A stretch of 54,743 nucleotides of DNA from an uncultured Flavobacteriaceae bacterium (lineage in GTDB: Bacteria; Bacteroidota; Bacteroidia; Flavobacteriales; Flavobacteriaceae): assembly GCA_937959395.1 (NCBI GenBank), contig CALGLR010000016.1:1-54743 (forward strand). Reading direction: 5' to 3'. Position numbers and translations under genes: made by a program. The notes below the pieces were generated by a model, which saw nothing but the letters and a program-made list of their open reading frames with translations, searched no databases and was not told the origin of the DNA. Below, one piece after another: positions 25,144 to 34,251 of this stretch (within the stretch, counting starts at the first letter, position 1; every line of letters starts with the position of its first letter).

Positions 25144-26826
25144 TTAGTCACTTTTTTTCTTGTTACCACCTTTAGACTTAGAACCTACTCTAGACATTGC
25201 GCATCTAAATCCAATATAATCAGTAGCTCTGTTTTGAGAATAGTAACGTCTTTGTGCTGGATCTAACCAGTACTCTCTATCTTTCCAGGATCCTCCTTTA
25301 AAAACTCTTACTTCATCATTAATTAATGAAGTTCTTTTTCCAGATTTATCCCATTCTCTAATTAAATTACCCATAGAATCCATTTCTACATTGTGTTTAG
25401 GCGAGTTGTACATTTTACCAGTTACAGATTCTTCTTCAGCTCCTTCTTCTACTTCATCATCAAATGCATCTGCAAAGTGACGAGAAGAACGTTTATCTCC
25501 ATCTCTAAAGTTTCTATTATCACTAGTACTAAAGTTAGTTCTTAAATAAGTTTCGTTTTCATCTACAGGAACAGTAGCAATTTCACCAGGTAAATCTCTA
25601 GCAATTACTTTTCCATTTGGAAGAGTATCGTAAACAATATCATCTGTTGTTACAATTTTTACTGTACCATCATCATTAATTGCATTCTTAGTATATACAT
25701 TTCCACGGTAATAGTTAAAATCATTAAATTCATCATCAACGATAGGTCTGTAAACATCAGCTACCCATTCTGCAACATTACCAGCCATGTCGTATAAACC
25801 AAAAGAGTTAGGTTCATAAGATTTAACTCTGTTTGTAATATCAGCACCATCATCAGACCATCCAGCAATACCGCCATAATCACCCTTACCTTGCTTAAAA
25901 TTTGCTAATTGATCTCCACGAACTTTACGTTTTCCTGATCGTGTGTATTGACCATCCCAAGGATATTTTTTTCTACCTCTATATACATTATAACTTCTAA
26001 TTTCAGATAAACCTAAAGCTGCATATTCCCATTCTGTTTCTGTTGGTAGTCTATAATTTGGAGAAATGATACCTGTTTCACGTCTAGCAAAAACATTAGT
26101 TTCATTACCTTCAGCATCTACTGTTGGTTTAACTTTTCCGCCTTTTATGATCTCTTCATTTCCACCAAATGTTTCAGTTGGAGAGTTAATATAAGTAGCA
26201 GTATTAAAATTAGCATCAGAAGTTGCTTCTAATTGAGAACCTTGTTTAAGGTATCCTCCTTTTTGTAAGTACATCTCATTTACACGGTCTGTTCTCCAAT
26301 TTGCAAATTCTACAGCCTGGATCCAACTAACACCAACTACAGGATATTCACCATAACCTGGATGACGTAAGTAATTCTCTGTCATTACTTCATTGTATCC
26401 TAAACGATTCCTCCATACTAATGTATCAGGGATAACGCCATTGTATATTAATCTAAAATCTTCTTCAGATGGTGGATAAGTTCTTTTAATCCAATCTAAG
26501 TATTCTAGATACATTTTATTAGTAACCTCTGTTTCGTCCATGTAGAAAGATTGAACGTGCTGTTGATTAGGAGTGTTATTCCAATCATGCATCACATCAT
26601 CTTGAACTTTACCTTTAGTAAAAGTTCCTCCTTCGACAAAAGTCATCCCAGGAGGAGTCTCTTGCTCTTTAAATTTTGTATTGTACTGGAAACCACCATC
26701 TTTAGAGTTGATGTCCCATCCTGTTGCCCTAGAAGTGTTTGAATCACCCTTTTTACAACCAACCAAGGTTAACGAAATTGCTACTGCTAGCAAAACCCTT
26801 GATAATAATACTTTTTTCATATTCAT
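25144..26826 (-). CDS. gldJ: Gliding motility lipoprotein GldJ
   Basis: A 560-residue outer-membrane-associated lipoprotein required for gliding and T9SS function in Flavobacterium. Lipobox LTLVGC (Cys24) follows a typical signal peptide. The protein has a formylglycine-generating-enzyme/sulfatase-modifying-factor-like fold: PGMTFVEGGTF near the N-terminus, FYMDETEVTN, YPVVGVSWIQAVEFANWR, YRLPTETEWEYAALG, NSFGLYDMAGNVAEWVADVY, and RVFKGGSWKDR with YIGFRCAMSRVG at the end. An alternative start two codons in (26820) is equally possible. It is divergent from porU; gldJ next to porU and porV is a conserved flavobacterial arrangement, which supports the name. Confidence 0.95.
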   Translation of the reverse strand: MNMKKVLLSRVLLAVAISLTLVGCKKGDSNTSRATGWDINSKDGGFQYNTKFKEQETPPGMTFVEGGTFTKGKVQDDVMHDWNNTPNQQHVQSFYMDETEVTNKMYLEYLDWIKRTYPPSEEDFRLIYNGVIPDTLVWRNRLGYNEVMTENYLRHPGYGEYPVVGVSWIQAVEFANWRTDRVNEMYLQKGGYLKQGSQLEATSDANFNTATYINSPTETFGGNEEIIKGGKVKPTVDAEGNETNVFARRETGIISPNYRLPTETEWEYAALGLSEIRSYNVYRGRKKYPWDGQYTRSGKRKVRGDQLANFKQGKGDYGGIAGWSDDGADITNRVKSYEPNSFGLYDMAGNVAEWVADVYRPIVDDEFNDFNYYRGNVYTKNAINDDGTVKIVTTDDIVYDTLPNGKVIARDLPGEIATVPVDENETYLRTNFSTSDNRNFRDGDKRSSRHFADAFDDEVEEGAEEESVTGKMYNSPKHNVEMDSMGNLIREWDKSGKRTSLINDEVRVFKGGSWKDREYWLDPAQRRYYSQNRATDYIGFRCAMSRVGSKSKGGNKKKSD

Positions 26827-26997
26827 GCGTTTAAGTAAGCTAATATTATTTTTTTTGGAGTCGCAATATAAGAATTCTACCCAACTTTACAAGTAATTTT
26901 GCAAGTTTTGAATAAAAAAATATGCATTTCATCCGTTTTATTTACTTTACATCGACACTTCTTTGGTTAGAATCGCTGTTTACAAAATGTATAACGT

Positions 26998-27027
26998 GTG
27001 ATTTTTAAATTTATTATCGTAATTTTG
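26998..27027 (+). promoter_or_regulatory. Candidate porU promoter
   Basis: TAATTTTG at 27020-27027 matches TAnnTTTG. 19 bases upstream is GTG (26998-27000), one mismatch from TTG. The leader to the ATG at 27093 would be about 60 bases. Confidence 0.5.
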
Positions 27028-27092
27028 AAAGGTTTTGATTAAATTATCGAATTAACTAATAATAACATTTAACTAATGACGTTATTTAACTA

Positions 27093-30000
27093 ATGAAAAA
27101 GATATTATTAGCCTTAGCAATAACAACCAGTGGTCTACTTTTTTCGCAACAAAAAAAAGTGAGTGTAAACTGGGATGGCCAAAAAACAATAGCTACAGAT
27201 AGTAAACAATTTATTATTCCGTCATTTACACCAGTTGAAAACTATGTATATAGTTTTGATAAAGGTTTAGAGTATGTCGAACAATGGGAAACCACTAATT
27301 TAATAAAGGAAAGTTCTGCCTCGATTACTAACGTTGTTTATTCAGCTATATCAAAAAAGGATTTAAGAGATATTGATATTTCTAAAATCCCTTCGGAGTT
27401 AAATTTTAGTTTAAAGAATTCTCAAGCAAGAAATAAGCATTATGGTTTTTTATCGGTTTCTGCGATAATAAAAGAAGGAAATACATATAAGAAATTAGAA
27501 TCGTTTACAGTAAACTATGAGAACTCCAATATAGGAATCAATAGAAGACCTCGTCGTAACATTGTAAATTCAGTTTTAAGTTCGGGTTCTTGGTATAAAT
27601 TTACTATAGACCGCTCTGGAGTCTTTAAGTTATCTAAACAATTTTTGAATGATCTAGGAATAGATACAGATGGATTAGATCCTAAAACGATACGAATCTT
27701 TGGTAATGGCGGGCATATTCTACCCTACGCTAATGCGATAGAGGTTCCTATAGATCCTACAGAAAATGCAATTAAAGTAGTAGGAGAAGCCGATGGCGTT
27801 TTTAATGATGGCGATTATGTTTTATTTTATGGAGAAGGACCTAATGGTTTTGACGAAGTGAGTAATACTAATATTAATTTATATACAACAATTACTCATT
27901 ACTATATAAATATAAACGAAGCTCAAGGAAAACGAATAGGAGAATTTGTAGAGCCAACAGGAGCAGCTACTCTTAATATTAATACTTTTCAAGATTACCG
28001 TTACCATGAGGTAGATGAGGAGAATTTAAAATTTGTTGGAAGACGCTGGTTTGGAGATCGGTTTGATACAGAGGTATCTAAAGTCTTTCAGTTTGCTTTT
28101 CCAAATTTAGTAACGACAACACCAATAGATCTTAAAATAGTAGCTGCATCGAGTTCTACTGCAAGCTCAAGAATGCGGGTGCGATTAAATAATACTGAAA
28201 TCACGAGTATTAATATTCCAGGAGGAGCTAGTCCAGAAGGAAGTTTTACAGGACCAGTTATTTCAGCATCCGATAATGTGACTCTTAATTTAGATTATGA
28301 TAAATTGGGAGTGCCAAGTGCAATAGGTTATCTTGATTATATCGCTTTAGAAGCTACGAGAGGATTAAGTTATGCAGGAAATCAATTTCAATTTTATAAT
28401 AATGAAGCGACAACATCTATAGGAATAGGAGAGTATACGTTTTCTAATGCTTCGCAAGTAAGTGAAATATGGGATATAAGTGATAAATATAATGCAAGCT
28501 CTATTGAAAATACGGCAGGCTCATCAATTGTATTTAAAAGCTCTTTAGGTGCATTAAAAACATTTATAACGGTAACTGAAGCCGATTTTTATGAGCCAAC
28601 AATTCCATCATCAAGTGTTGTAGGGAATCAAAATATAAAAGGAACTGTTTTTCAAAATGATAAAGGCGATTTCCAGGATGTGGATTATTTAATGCTAACC
28701 CCTGCAACTCATTTAGCCCAGGCTGAGCGTTTAGCGGCGATAAATAGAGTTAAATATAATCTTAACGTAAAAGTATATACAATAGAATCTATTTATTCCG
28801 AATTTAATACGGGTAATGACGATATTTCTGCAATACGAAACTTTGTTCGTTATGTTTATAACAATGCTAGTACTGATGATAATAGAGTGAAGTATTTATG
28901 TTTGTTTGGCGATAATAGTTTTGATTATAAAGAAGGAAGAATAAGAGGAACAACTAATAAATATTATTTTCCGACATGGAATGCCTATAGTAGTTTTGAT
29001 TTAACAAGTTCTTATGTGTCTGATGACTTTTTTGGAATTATGGACCCAAATGAAGGAGATTTAAATGTTTCAGATAAATTAGATATCGCAGTAGGACGTA
29101 TTTTGGCCGATTCGCCTTTGCGAGCAAAACAAATGGTAGATAAGATAGAGCGTTATTACAGTAAAGAAGCTTTAGGAAGCTGGCGAAATAATTTTTTAGT
29201 AATATCTGATGATGTCGATGAGGCTTGGGAGAAATTAATACAGGAAACAACAGATATTATAGGTGATACTGTAGAAGATGAGAGACCTTTTGTAAATGTA
29301 ATTAAAATACACGCAGATTCTTACCAACAAGAATCTTCTGCAGGAGGCGATCGTTATCCAGAAGTTACAGATGCAATTAATAATGCAATTGAAAATGGAG
29401 CATTGGTTGTTAACTATTTTGGACATGGAGGAGAAGATGGTTTTGCAGGAGAGCGTATTTTTCGTAACCCAGATGCAATAGCGTTGCGTAATGTGTGTAG
29501 AATGAGTTGTATTGTTACTGTAACTTGTGAATATAGTAGATTTGACAATCCGTTAAGAGTTACTGGTGGAGAGTTAGTGTATTGGAATCCAGATGGTGGT
29601 GCCATTGGTCTAATCACAACAACACGTCAGATCTTTGTAAATGTTGGAGTTACTTTTAATAAAACAATAAGTGAGTATTTATTTTCATATAATGATGATG
29701 ATCCTTTTGGGGAGTTTGAATACCCTACAATGGCTGAGGCTTTACGTTTATCAAAAAACGACCCATCAATAACAAATATTAATCAAAAACGTTTGGTGTT
29801 TTTTATTGGAGATCCAGCCATGCAATTAGCAATTCCAGAACCAAATGTGCGTTTAACAAAAATTAATGATGATCCAATAACGGGGCCAACCGATGTATTG
29901 GAAGGCTTAAGTTATGCGAAATTAAGTGGAGAAGTAACCGATGAATTAGGGAACGTAATCACAAATTATAATGGTAAAATAGTAACTACTATTTATGATA

Positions 30001-30956
30001 AAGATATACAAAGAGAAACATTAGCCAATGATGGTGTTCAATTATCAGGAGAACTGATAAAGCTTAATTATAAGACTTTAGGAGAGGTTATTTTTAGAGG
30101 TCAAGCTACTGTAACAAATGGGCAATTCGAAATTGATTTTATAGTGCCTAAAGATGTAGGTATTCCTGTAGGAACAGGAAAAGCAAGTTTTTATGCTTTT
30201 GATGAAAGTACAATAACAGATAAAACTGGAGCCTCATTAAATACAGTTCAAATTGGTGGTATAAATGAAAATGCTGAAGAGGATAATATAGGCCCAGTGA
30301 TAAATCTATTCATGAATGATGAAAATTTTGTTTCAGGCGGTATTACAAATGAGTCACCAACACTTTTAGCAAAATTAGAAGATGGTAATGGTATAAATAC
30401 GGCTAGTGGTATTGGTCATGATATCGTAGCAATAATAGATGGAGATGAGGTAAACCCAATCGTTCTTAATGATTATTATGTTACAGATTTAGATGTATAT
30501 ACCTCAGGAAGTCTAAGTTTTCCGCTCAGAGATTTAGAGCCAGGCTTGCATACACTTACTCTAAAAGCATGGGATGTGTACAATAATTCTTCAACATCAG
30601 AGTTACAGTTTATGGTCTTCGATGAAAACGAATCCCTTGTTATAGATAACGTTCTTAATTATCCTAATCCCTTTGTAAATTATACCGAGTTTTGGTTTAA
30701 CCATAATAGTTCAGAAGTTTTAGATGTCTCTGTACAAATATTTACTATAACTGGTAAATTAGTTAGAACTTTAAATGGACAAACAACTGGTGTAGGAAGT
30801 AAATCAACAGCATCAGTATCGAGAGATATTGTTTGGGATGGAAGAGATGATTTTGGAGATAGAATAGGAAAAGGCGTTTATGTATACAAACTAAAAGTGC
30901 GTTCTGAAACAACTAATAAAACCGCAGAAAAAATAGAGAAATTGGTTATACTCTAA
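27093..30956 (+). CDS. porU: Type IX secretion system sortase PorU
   Basis: A 1287-residue gingipain-like (C25 family) cysteine protease at the outer membrane that removes the C-terminal signal of T9SS cargo and helps attach it to the surface. A signal peptide is present (MKKILLALAITTSGLLFSQ). The catalytic pair can be placed: His778 in NYFGHGGEDGF and Cys812 in TVTCEYSRFD, 34 residues apart, close to the spacing known for Porphyromonas PorU. The C-terminal about 90 residues (NYPNPF, FTITGKLVRTL, VWDGRDDFGDRIGKGVYVYKL) form the usual T9SS-type tail. Length is typical. It lies upstream of porV and divergent from gldJ. Confidence 0.95.
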   Translation: MKKILLALAITTSGLLFSQQKKVSVNWDGQKTIATDSKQFIIPSFTPVENYVYSFDKGLEYVEQWETTNLIKESSASITNVVYSAISKKDLRDIDISKIPSELNFSLKNSQARNKHYGFLSVSAIIKEGNTYKKLESFTVNYENSNIGINRRPRRNIVNSVLSSGSWYKFTIDRSGVFKLSKQFLNDLGIDTDGLDPKTIRIFGNGGHILPYANAIEVPIDPTENAIKVVGEADGVFNDGDYVLFYGEGPNGFDEVSNTNINLYTTITHYYININEAQGKRIGEFVEPTGAATLNINTFQDYRYHEVDEENLKFVGRRWFGDRFDTEVSKVFQFAFPNLVTTTPIDLKIVAASSSTASSRMRVRLNNTEITSINIPGGASPEGSFTGPVISASDNVTLNLDYDKLGVPSAIGYLDYIALEATRGLSYAGNQFQFYNNEATTSIGIGEYTFSNASQVSEIWDISDKYNASSIENTAGSSIVFKSSLGALKTFITVTEADFYEPTIPSSSVVGNQNIKGTVFQNDKGDFQDVDYLMLTPATHLAQAERLAAINRVKYNLNVKVYTIESIYSEFNTGNDDISAIRNFVRYVYNNASTDDNRVKYLCLFGDNSFDYKEGRIRGTTNKYYFPTWNAYSSFDLTSSYVSDDFFGIMDPNEGDLNVSDKLDIAVGRILADSPLRAKQMVDKIERYYSKEALGSWRNNFLVISDDVDEAWEKLIQETTDIIGDTVEDERPFVNVIKIHADSYQQESSAGGDRYPEVTDAINNAIENGALVVNYFGHGGEDGFAGERIFRNPDAIALRNVCRMSCIVTVTCEYSRFDNPLRVTGGELVYWNPDGGAIGLITTTRQIFVNVGVTFNKTISEYLFSYNDDDPFGEFEYPTMAEALRLSKNDPSITNINQKRLVFFIGDPAMQLAIPEPNVRLTKINDDPITGPTDVLEGLSYAKLSGEVTDELGNVITNYNGKIVTTIYDKDIQRETLANDGVQLSGELIKLNYKTLGEVIFRGQATVTNGQFEIDFIVPKDVGIPVGTGKASFYAFDESTITDKTGASLNTVQIGGINENAEEDNIGPVINLFMNDENFVSGGITNESPTLLAKLEDGNGINTASGIGHDIVAIIDGDEVNPIVLNDYYVTDLDVYTSGSLSFPLRDLEPGLHTLTLKAWDVYNNSSTSELQFMVFDENESLVIDNVLNYPNPFVNYTEFWFNHNSSEVLDVSVQIFTITGKLVRTLNGQTTGVGSKSTASVSRDIVWDGRDDFGDRIGKGVYVYKLKVRSETTNKTAEKIEKLVIL

Positions 30957-30972
30957 ATAAAAATTATATTTG
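30942..30972 (+). promoter_or_regulatory. Promoter of porV, overlapping the porU 3' end
   Basis: TTG at 30942-30944, 20 bases, then TATATTTG at 30965-30972. The upstream box lies in the last codons of porU, so porV can be transcribed apart from porU. Confidence 0.65.
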
Positions 30973-31077
30973 TTCAAAAAAATAAAATAAAAAGCCAGAA
31001 CTAAAAGGTTTAATGAACCATAAATAGTATTGGGAAATCATAACCTGACTTCTAAATTAAAAATGACATACAAGCAT

Positions 31078-32328
31078 ATGAAATATCAAATCTTAATTGC
31101 ACTTACTTTACTTCTTTCTCTAACTTTTAATAATACAGTTGAGGCTCAATCAGAAGTAATTACACCATTTCAAGACTCTAGAGTGATTACAACAGGAGTT
31201 CCATTTTTATTAATTGCGCCAGATGCTAGAGCAGCGGCTTTAGGAGATATGGGAGTTGCTACCTCGGCAGATGCTTTTTCTCAACAATGGAATTCAGCTA
31301 AATATTTAAGATCTACAGCAAAATCGGGAGTTGCAATAAGTTATACGCCATATTTGAGTAAATTAGTTAAAGACATCTTCCTAGGAAATGTGACTTACTT
31401 CAATAGATTAAATGAACAAAGTGCAGTAGCAGCAAGTTTTAAATATTTCTCATTAGGAGATATAGAATTTGTACAAGATGAATTTTCTGAAGCATTAATT
31501 CAAAGACCAAATGAATTTACCTTTGATGTTTCATACGGATTAAAATTAAGTAACGAATTTTCAATGTCTGTGGCAATGAGGTATTTAAGTTCAGATTTGA
31601 AACTTAATATAGCAGATACAGATGCCAAAGCGGCAAGTACTTTTGGAGTAGATATTAGTGGTTTCTATCAAACTGAAGAGAAAGCATTCAATAGCTTTAA
31701 TGGCCGTTGGAGAGGTGGGTTTGCTATTCAGAACTTAGGACCAAAATTTAAATATGACGAAGGAGGTATTGAAAATTTTCAACCTACGATGTTACGTTTA
31801 GGAGGAGGTTTCGATTTTATATTTGATGAGTTTAATAAATTAGCAGTAACCGCAGAGTTAGCTAAGTTATTAGTACCAACACCACCAGTTAGAGGAGAAA
31901 GAAGAGTTTTTGATGACCTTAATGGAAACGGAGTATATGATCCAGGAGTAGACAATTCAATTAGTTTAGATAGCGATTATATTATAGAAGGTAAAGAGAA
32001 TAGAGATGTTAACTTTATCTCTGGTGTTTTTCAATCATTTGGTGATGCACCGGGGGGAGGTAAAGAAGAATTGAAAGAATTTACTGCTGCATTAGGAGCA
32101 GAGTACTTATATCAAGATTCATTTGCGTTTAGATTAGGTTATTTTAATGAAGACGAAACTAAAGGAGCTAGAAAGTTCTTTGCTTTAGGAGCAGGGTTTA
32201 AATATAATGTTATGAATATAGATTTATCTTATTTATTCTCTGCATCACAAGTGCAAAGCCCATTAGAAAGTACATTGCGTTTCTCTTTGACATTTAATTT
32301 AGGAGCAGGAACTTATGAAGAGTTTTAG
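31078..32328 (+). CDS. porV: Type IX secretion outer-membrane channel protein PorV
   Basis: A 416-residue FadL-like outer-membrane beta-barrel that binds T9SS cargo and works with PorU in the attachment complex. Signal peptide MKYQILIALTLLLSLTFNNTVEAQ. The start of the mature protein (VITTGVPFLLIAPDARAAALGDMGVATSADAFSQQWN) is a strong PorV signature. FALGAGFKYNVMNIDLSYLF and the C-terminal barrel strands also fit. The ATG at 31078 gives the cleanest signal peptide; the ATG at 31063 is possible and a TTG at 31030 is unlikely. It follows porU with its own promoter and is closed by an intrinsic terminator. Confidence 0.95.
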   Translation: MKYQILIALTLLLSLTFNNTVEAQSEVITPFQDSRVITTGVPFLLIAPDARAAALGDMGVATSADAFSQQWNSAKYLRSTAKSGVAISYTPYLSKLVKDIFLGNVTYFNRLNEQSAVAASFKYFSLGDIEFVQDEFSEALIQRPNEFTFDVSYGLKLSNEFSMSVAMRYLSSDLKLNIADTDAKAASTFGVDISGFYQTEEKAFNSFNGRWRGGFAIQNLGPKFKYDEGGIENFQPTMLRLGGGFDFIFDEFNKLAVTAELAKLLVPTPPVRGERRVFDDLNGNGVYDPGVDNSISLDSDYIIEGKENRDVNFISGVFQSFGDAPGGGKEELKEFTAALGAEYLYQDSFAFRLGYFNEDETKGARKFFALGAGFKYNVMNIDLSYLFSASQVQSPLESTLRFSLTFNLGAGTYEEF

Positions 32329-32355
32329 AAAGTAATTTATATCAATTATAAAAAG

Positions 32356-32380
32356 ACTATTGCATTGCAATAGTTTTTTT
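32356..32380 (+). terminator. Intrinsic terminator after porV
   Basis: ACTATTGCA (32356-32364) and TGCAATAGT (32366-32374) form an inverted repeat followed by TTTTTT. Confidence 0.75.
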
Positions 32381-32520
32381 GTCTAAGGGTGTTTCGTAAA
32401 ATGATAGAAGTTACCCGTTATTGTTTATCATGCCAAATGAATTTAAAAAATGATTGTTTTAAATTTGAATTATTTTTTATTCAGATGAAATAAAAAGCCT
32501 AAGCATAATCTTAGTTATGT

Positions 32521-32556
32521 TTCTATTTTATATTGAAATATGAAGGAAAAAGAAAC
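32521..32556. repeat. Short dispersed repeat, copy 1
   Basis: This 36-base stretch, beginning TTCTATTTTATATTGAAATA, recurs at 53148-53183 with 3 mismatches. It lies in the 298-base gap between porV and cdd, which otherwise holds only the porV terminator. A tiny reading frame (19 codons, ATG at 32540) starts inside it, but nothing supports it as a gene. Confidence 0.6.
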
Positions 32557-32626
32557 TGGTTTGATAAATTATTTAGATGTTTATTTGGTATTAGAGTAAT
32601 AGTATAAGTTCAATCAAATACTACAA

Positions 32627-33109
32627 ATGAAAGAAGTAAAAATAGAGACACACCTAAAAGTTTACGATTCTATTAATGATTTACCGCAGAATATTCAAGA
32701 GTTAATGACTTTTGCTTCTCAAGCACGTTTAAATGCTTATGCACCATATTCTAAGTTTTTGGTTGGTGCAGCAATTTTACTAGATAATGATGAAGTTGTT
32801 ACTGGGAATAATCAAGAGAATGCTTGCTACCCTTCTGGGTTATGTGCAGAACGAACAGCAATTTATTATGCGGGTTCAAAATATCCTAAATCTAAAATGC
32901 TGAAATTAGCAATAATAGCAGGTTCTCAAGAAGGTCAAACAAATAGACCAATACCGCCATGTGGATCTTGTAGACAAGCAATTCTTGAATATGAAATAAA
33001 GCAAGATTCTGATATCGAAATTTATTTTATGGGTACAACGGGGAAAGTCATTCAATCACATTCTTTGTCCAACTTATTCCCTTTAGGATTCGATCGTTCT
33101 TTTTTATAG
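32627..33109 (+). CDS. cdd: Cytidine deaminase
   Basis: A 160-residue zinc enzyme that deaminates cytidine/deoxycytidine to uridine/deoxyuridine in pyrimidine salvage. Zinc and catalytic residues are visible: Cys73 and Glu75 in GLCAERTA, and Cys112 and Cys115 in PPCGSCRQ. YAPYSKFLVGAA and NNQENACYPSGLCAER are typical. Length is slightly above the usual 130-150 owing to about 20 extra N-terminal residues. It is a single gene between porV and pdhA. Confidence 0.95.
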   Translation: MKEVKIETHLKVYDSINDLPQNIQELMTFASQARLNAYAPYSKFLVGAAILLDNDEVVTGNNQENACYPSGLCAERTAIYYAGSKYPKSKMLKLAIIAGSQEGQTNRPIPPCGSCRQAILEYEIKQDSDIEIYFMGTTGKVIQSHSLSNLFPLGFDRSFL

Positions 33110-33215
33110 AAGTCGTTTAAATAACTTCTAGCCAACTAAAACGTTTTCGTTAAAAATTAAGTGATTTTAAATCGCATTTAACGAATTTCAGTTTTATAGT
33201 TACTAACTAATGTGT

Positions 33216-33223
33216 TACTTTTG
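33216..33223 (+). promoter_or_regulatory. Candidate -7 element before pdhA
   Basis: TACTTTTG matches TAnnTTTG, 27 bases before the pdhA ATG. The upstream box is poor (TTT near 33193). Confidence 0.4.
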
Positions 33224-33249
33224 TTATTCGTTTTAAAAGTAATGCGTAA

Positions 33250-34248
33250 ATGCAAAAAGTAACAAAAGAAGTATATTTAAAATGGTATGAGGACATGCTA
33301 TTTTGGAGGAAGTTTGAAGATAAGCTAGCAGCAGTATATATTCAACAAAAGGTTAGAGGATTTCTACATTTATATAATGGACAGGAAGCAGTACTTGCGG
33401 GAGCTTTACATGCAATGGATCTAACTAAGGATAAAATGATCACAGCTTATCGTAATCATGTCCAACCAATAGGAATGGGAGTCGATCCAAAACGAGTAAT
33501 GGCCGAATTATTTGGAAAAGCAACAGGAACTTCTAAAGGTTTAGGAGGGTCTATGCATATTTTTTCTAAAGAGCATCGTTTTTTTGGAGGACACGGTATT
33601 GTTGGAGGACAAATCCCTTTAGGAGCAGGTATTGCGTTTGGAGATAAATATCATGATAAAGACGCCGTTACTATTTGTTGTTTTGGAGATGGAGCGGCAA
33701 GACAAGGCTCTTTACATGAAACTTTTAATTTAGCAATGCTTTGGAACTTACCTGTCGTATTCGTTTGTGAAAACAATGGATATGCAATGGGAACCTCTGT
33801 AGAAAGAACAGCAAATCATACAGACATCTGGAAGTTAGGTTTAGGATACGAAATGCCTTGCGGACCTGTAGATGGTATGAATCCAGTTAAAGTAGCAGAA
33901 GCTTTTGATGAAGCAATTGGAAGAGCTCGTAAAGGAGGAGGACCAACATTTTTAGAAGTTAAAACATATCGATATAGAGGACACTCTATGAGTGATGCAC
34001 AGCATTACAGAACCAAAGATGAAGTCGAAGAGTATAAAAAACTAGATCCTATAAAACAGGTTAAAGACATTGTTTTAGAGAAAAAATATGCAACAGAAGA
34101 TGAGCTTAAAGTTATAGATAAGCGTGTTAAGACATTAGTTGCAGAATGCGAGAAATTTGCAGAAGAATCACCATATCCTGAAAAGAATGTGATGTATGAT
34201 GCAGTATACGAACAAGAAGATTATCCATTCATTCAGCATAAATTGTAA
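33250..34248 (+). CDS. pdhA: Pyruvate dehydrogenase E1 component, alpha subunit
   Basis: A 332-residue thiamine-diphosphate-binding E1 alpha subunit that decarboxylates pyruvate. The ThDP motif runs from GDG (residues 146-148) to NN (175-176). YRNHVQPIG, KGLGGSMHIFS and TYRYRGHSMSDAQHYRTKDE (phosphorylation-loop region in the mitochondrial homologues) are conserved. It is followed after 3 bases by the E2 gene. No E1 beta gene is adjacent; in Bacteroidota pdhB is often located elsewhere, so this is not a sign of loss. Confidence 0.95.
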   Translation: MQKVTKEVYLKWYEDMLFWRKFEDKLAAVYIQQKVRGFLHLYNGQEAVLAGALHAMDLTKDKMITAYRNHVQPIGMGVDPKRVMAELFGKATGTSKGLGGSMHIFSKEHRFFGGHGIVGGQIPLGAGIAFGDKYHDKDAVTICCFGDGAARQGSLHETFNLAMLWNLPVVFVCENNGYAMGTSVERTANHTDIWKLGLGYEMPCGPVDGMNPVKVAEAFDEAIGRARKGGGPTFLEVKTYRYRGHSMSDAQHYRTKDEVEEYKKLDPIKQVKDIVLEKKYATEDELKVIDKRVKTLVAECEKFAEESPYPEKNVMYDAVYEQEDYPFIQHKL

Positions 34249-34251
34249 GCT

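Noticed and set aside
29038-29617. Three open frames antisense to porU
   Set aside because: They lie inside the conserved gingipain-like catalytic part of porU and have no recognisable features.
32540-32599. Possible 19-codon peptide gene in the porV-cdd gap
   Set aside because: No start context or conservation is visible. The copy of the repeat at 53148 lacks the ATG, so it does not preserve the frame as a gene.
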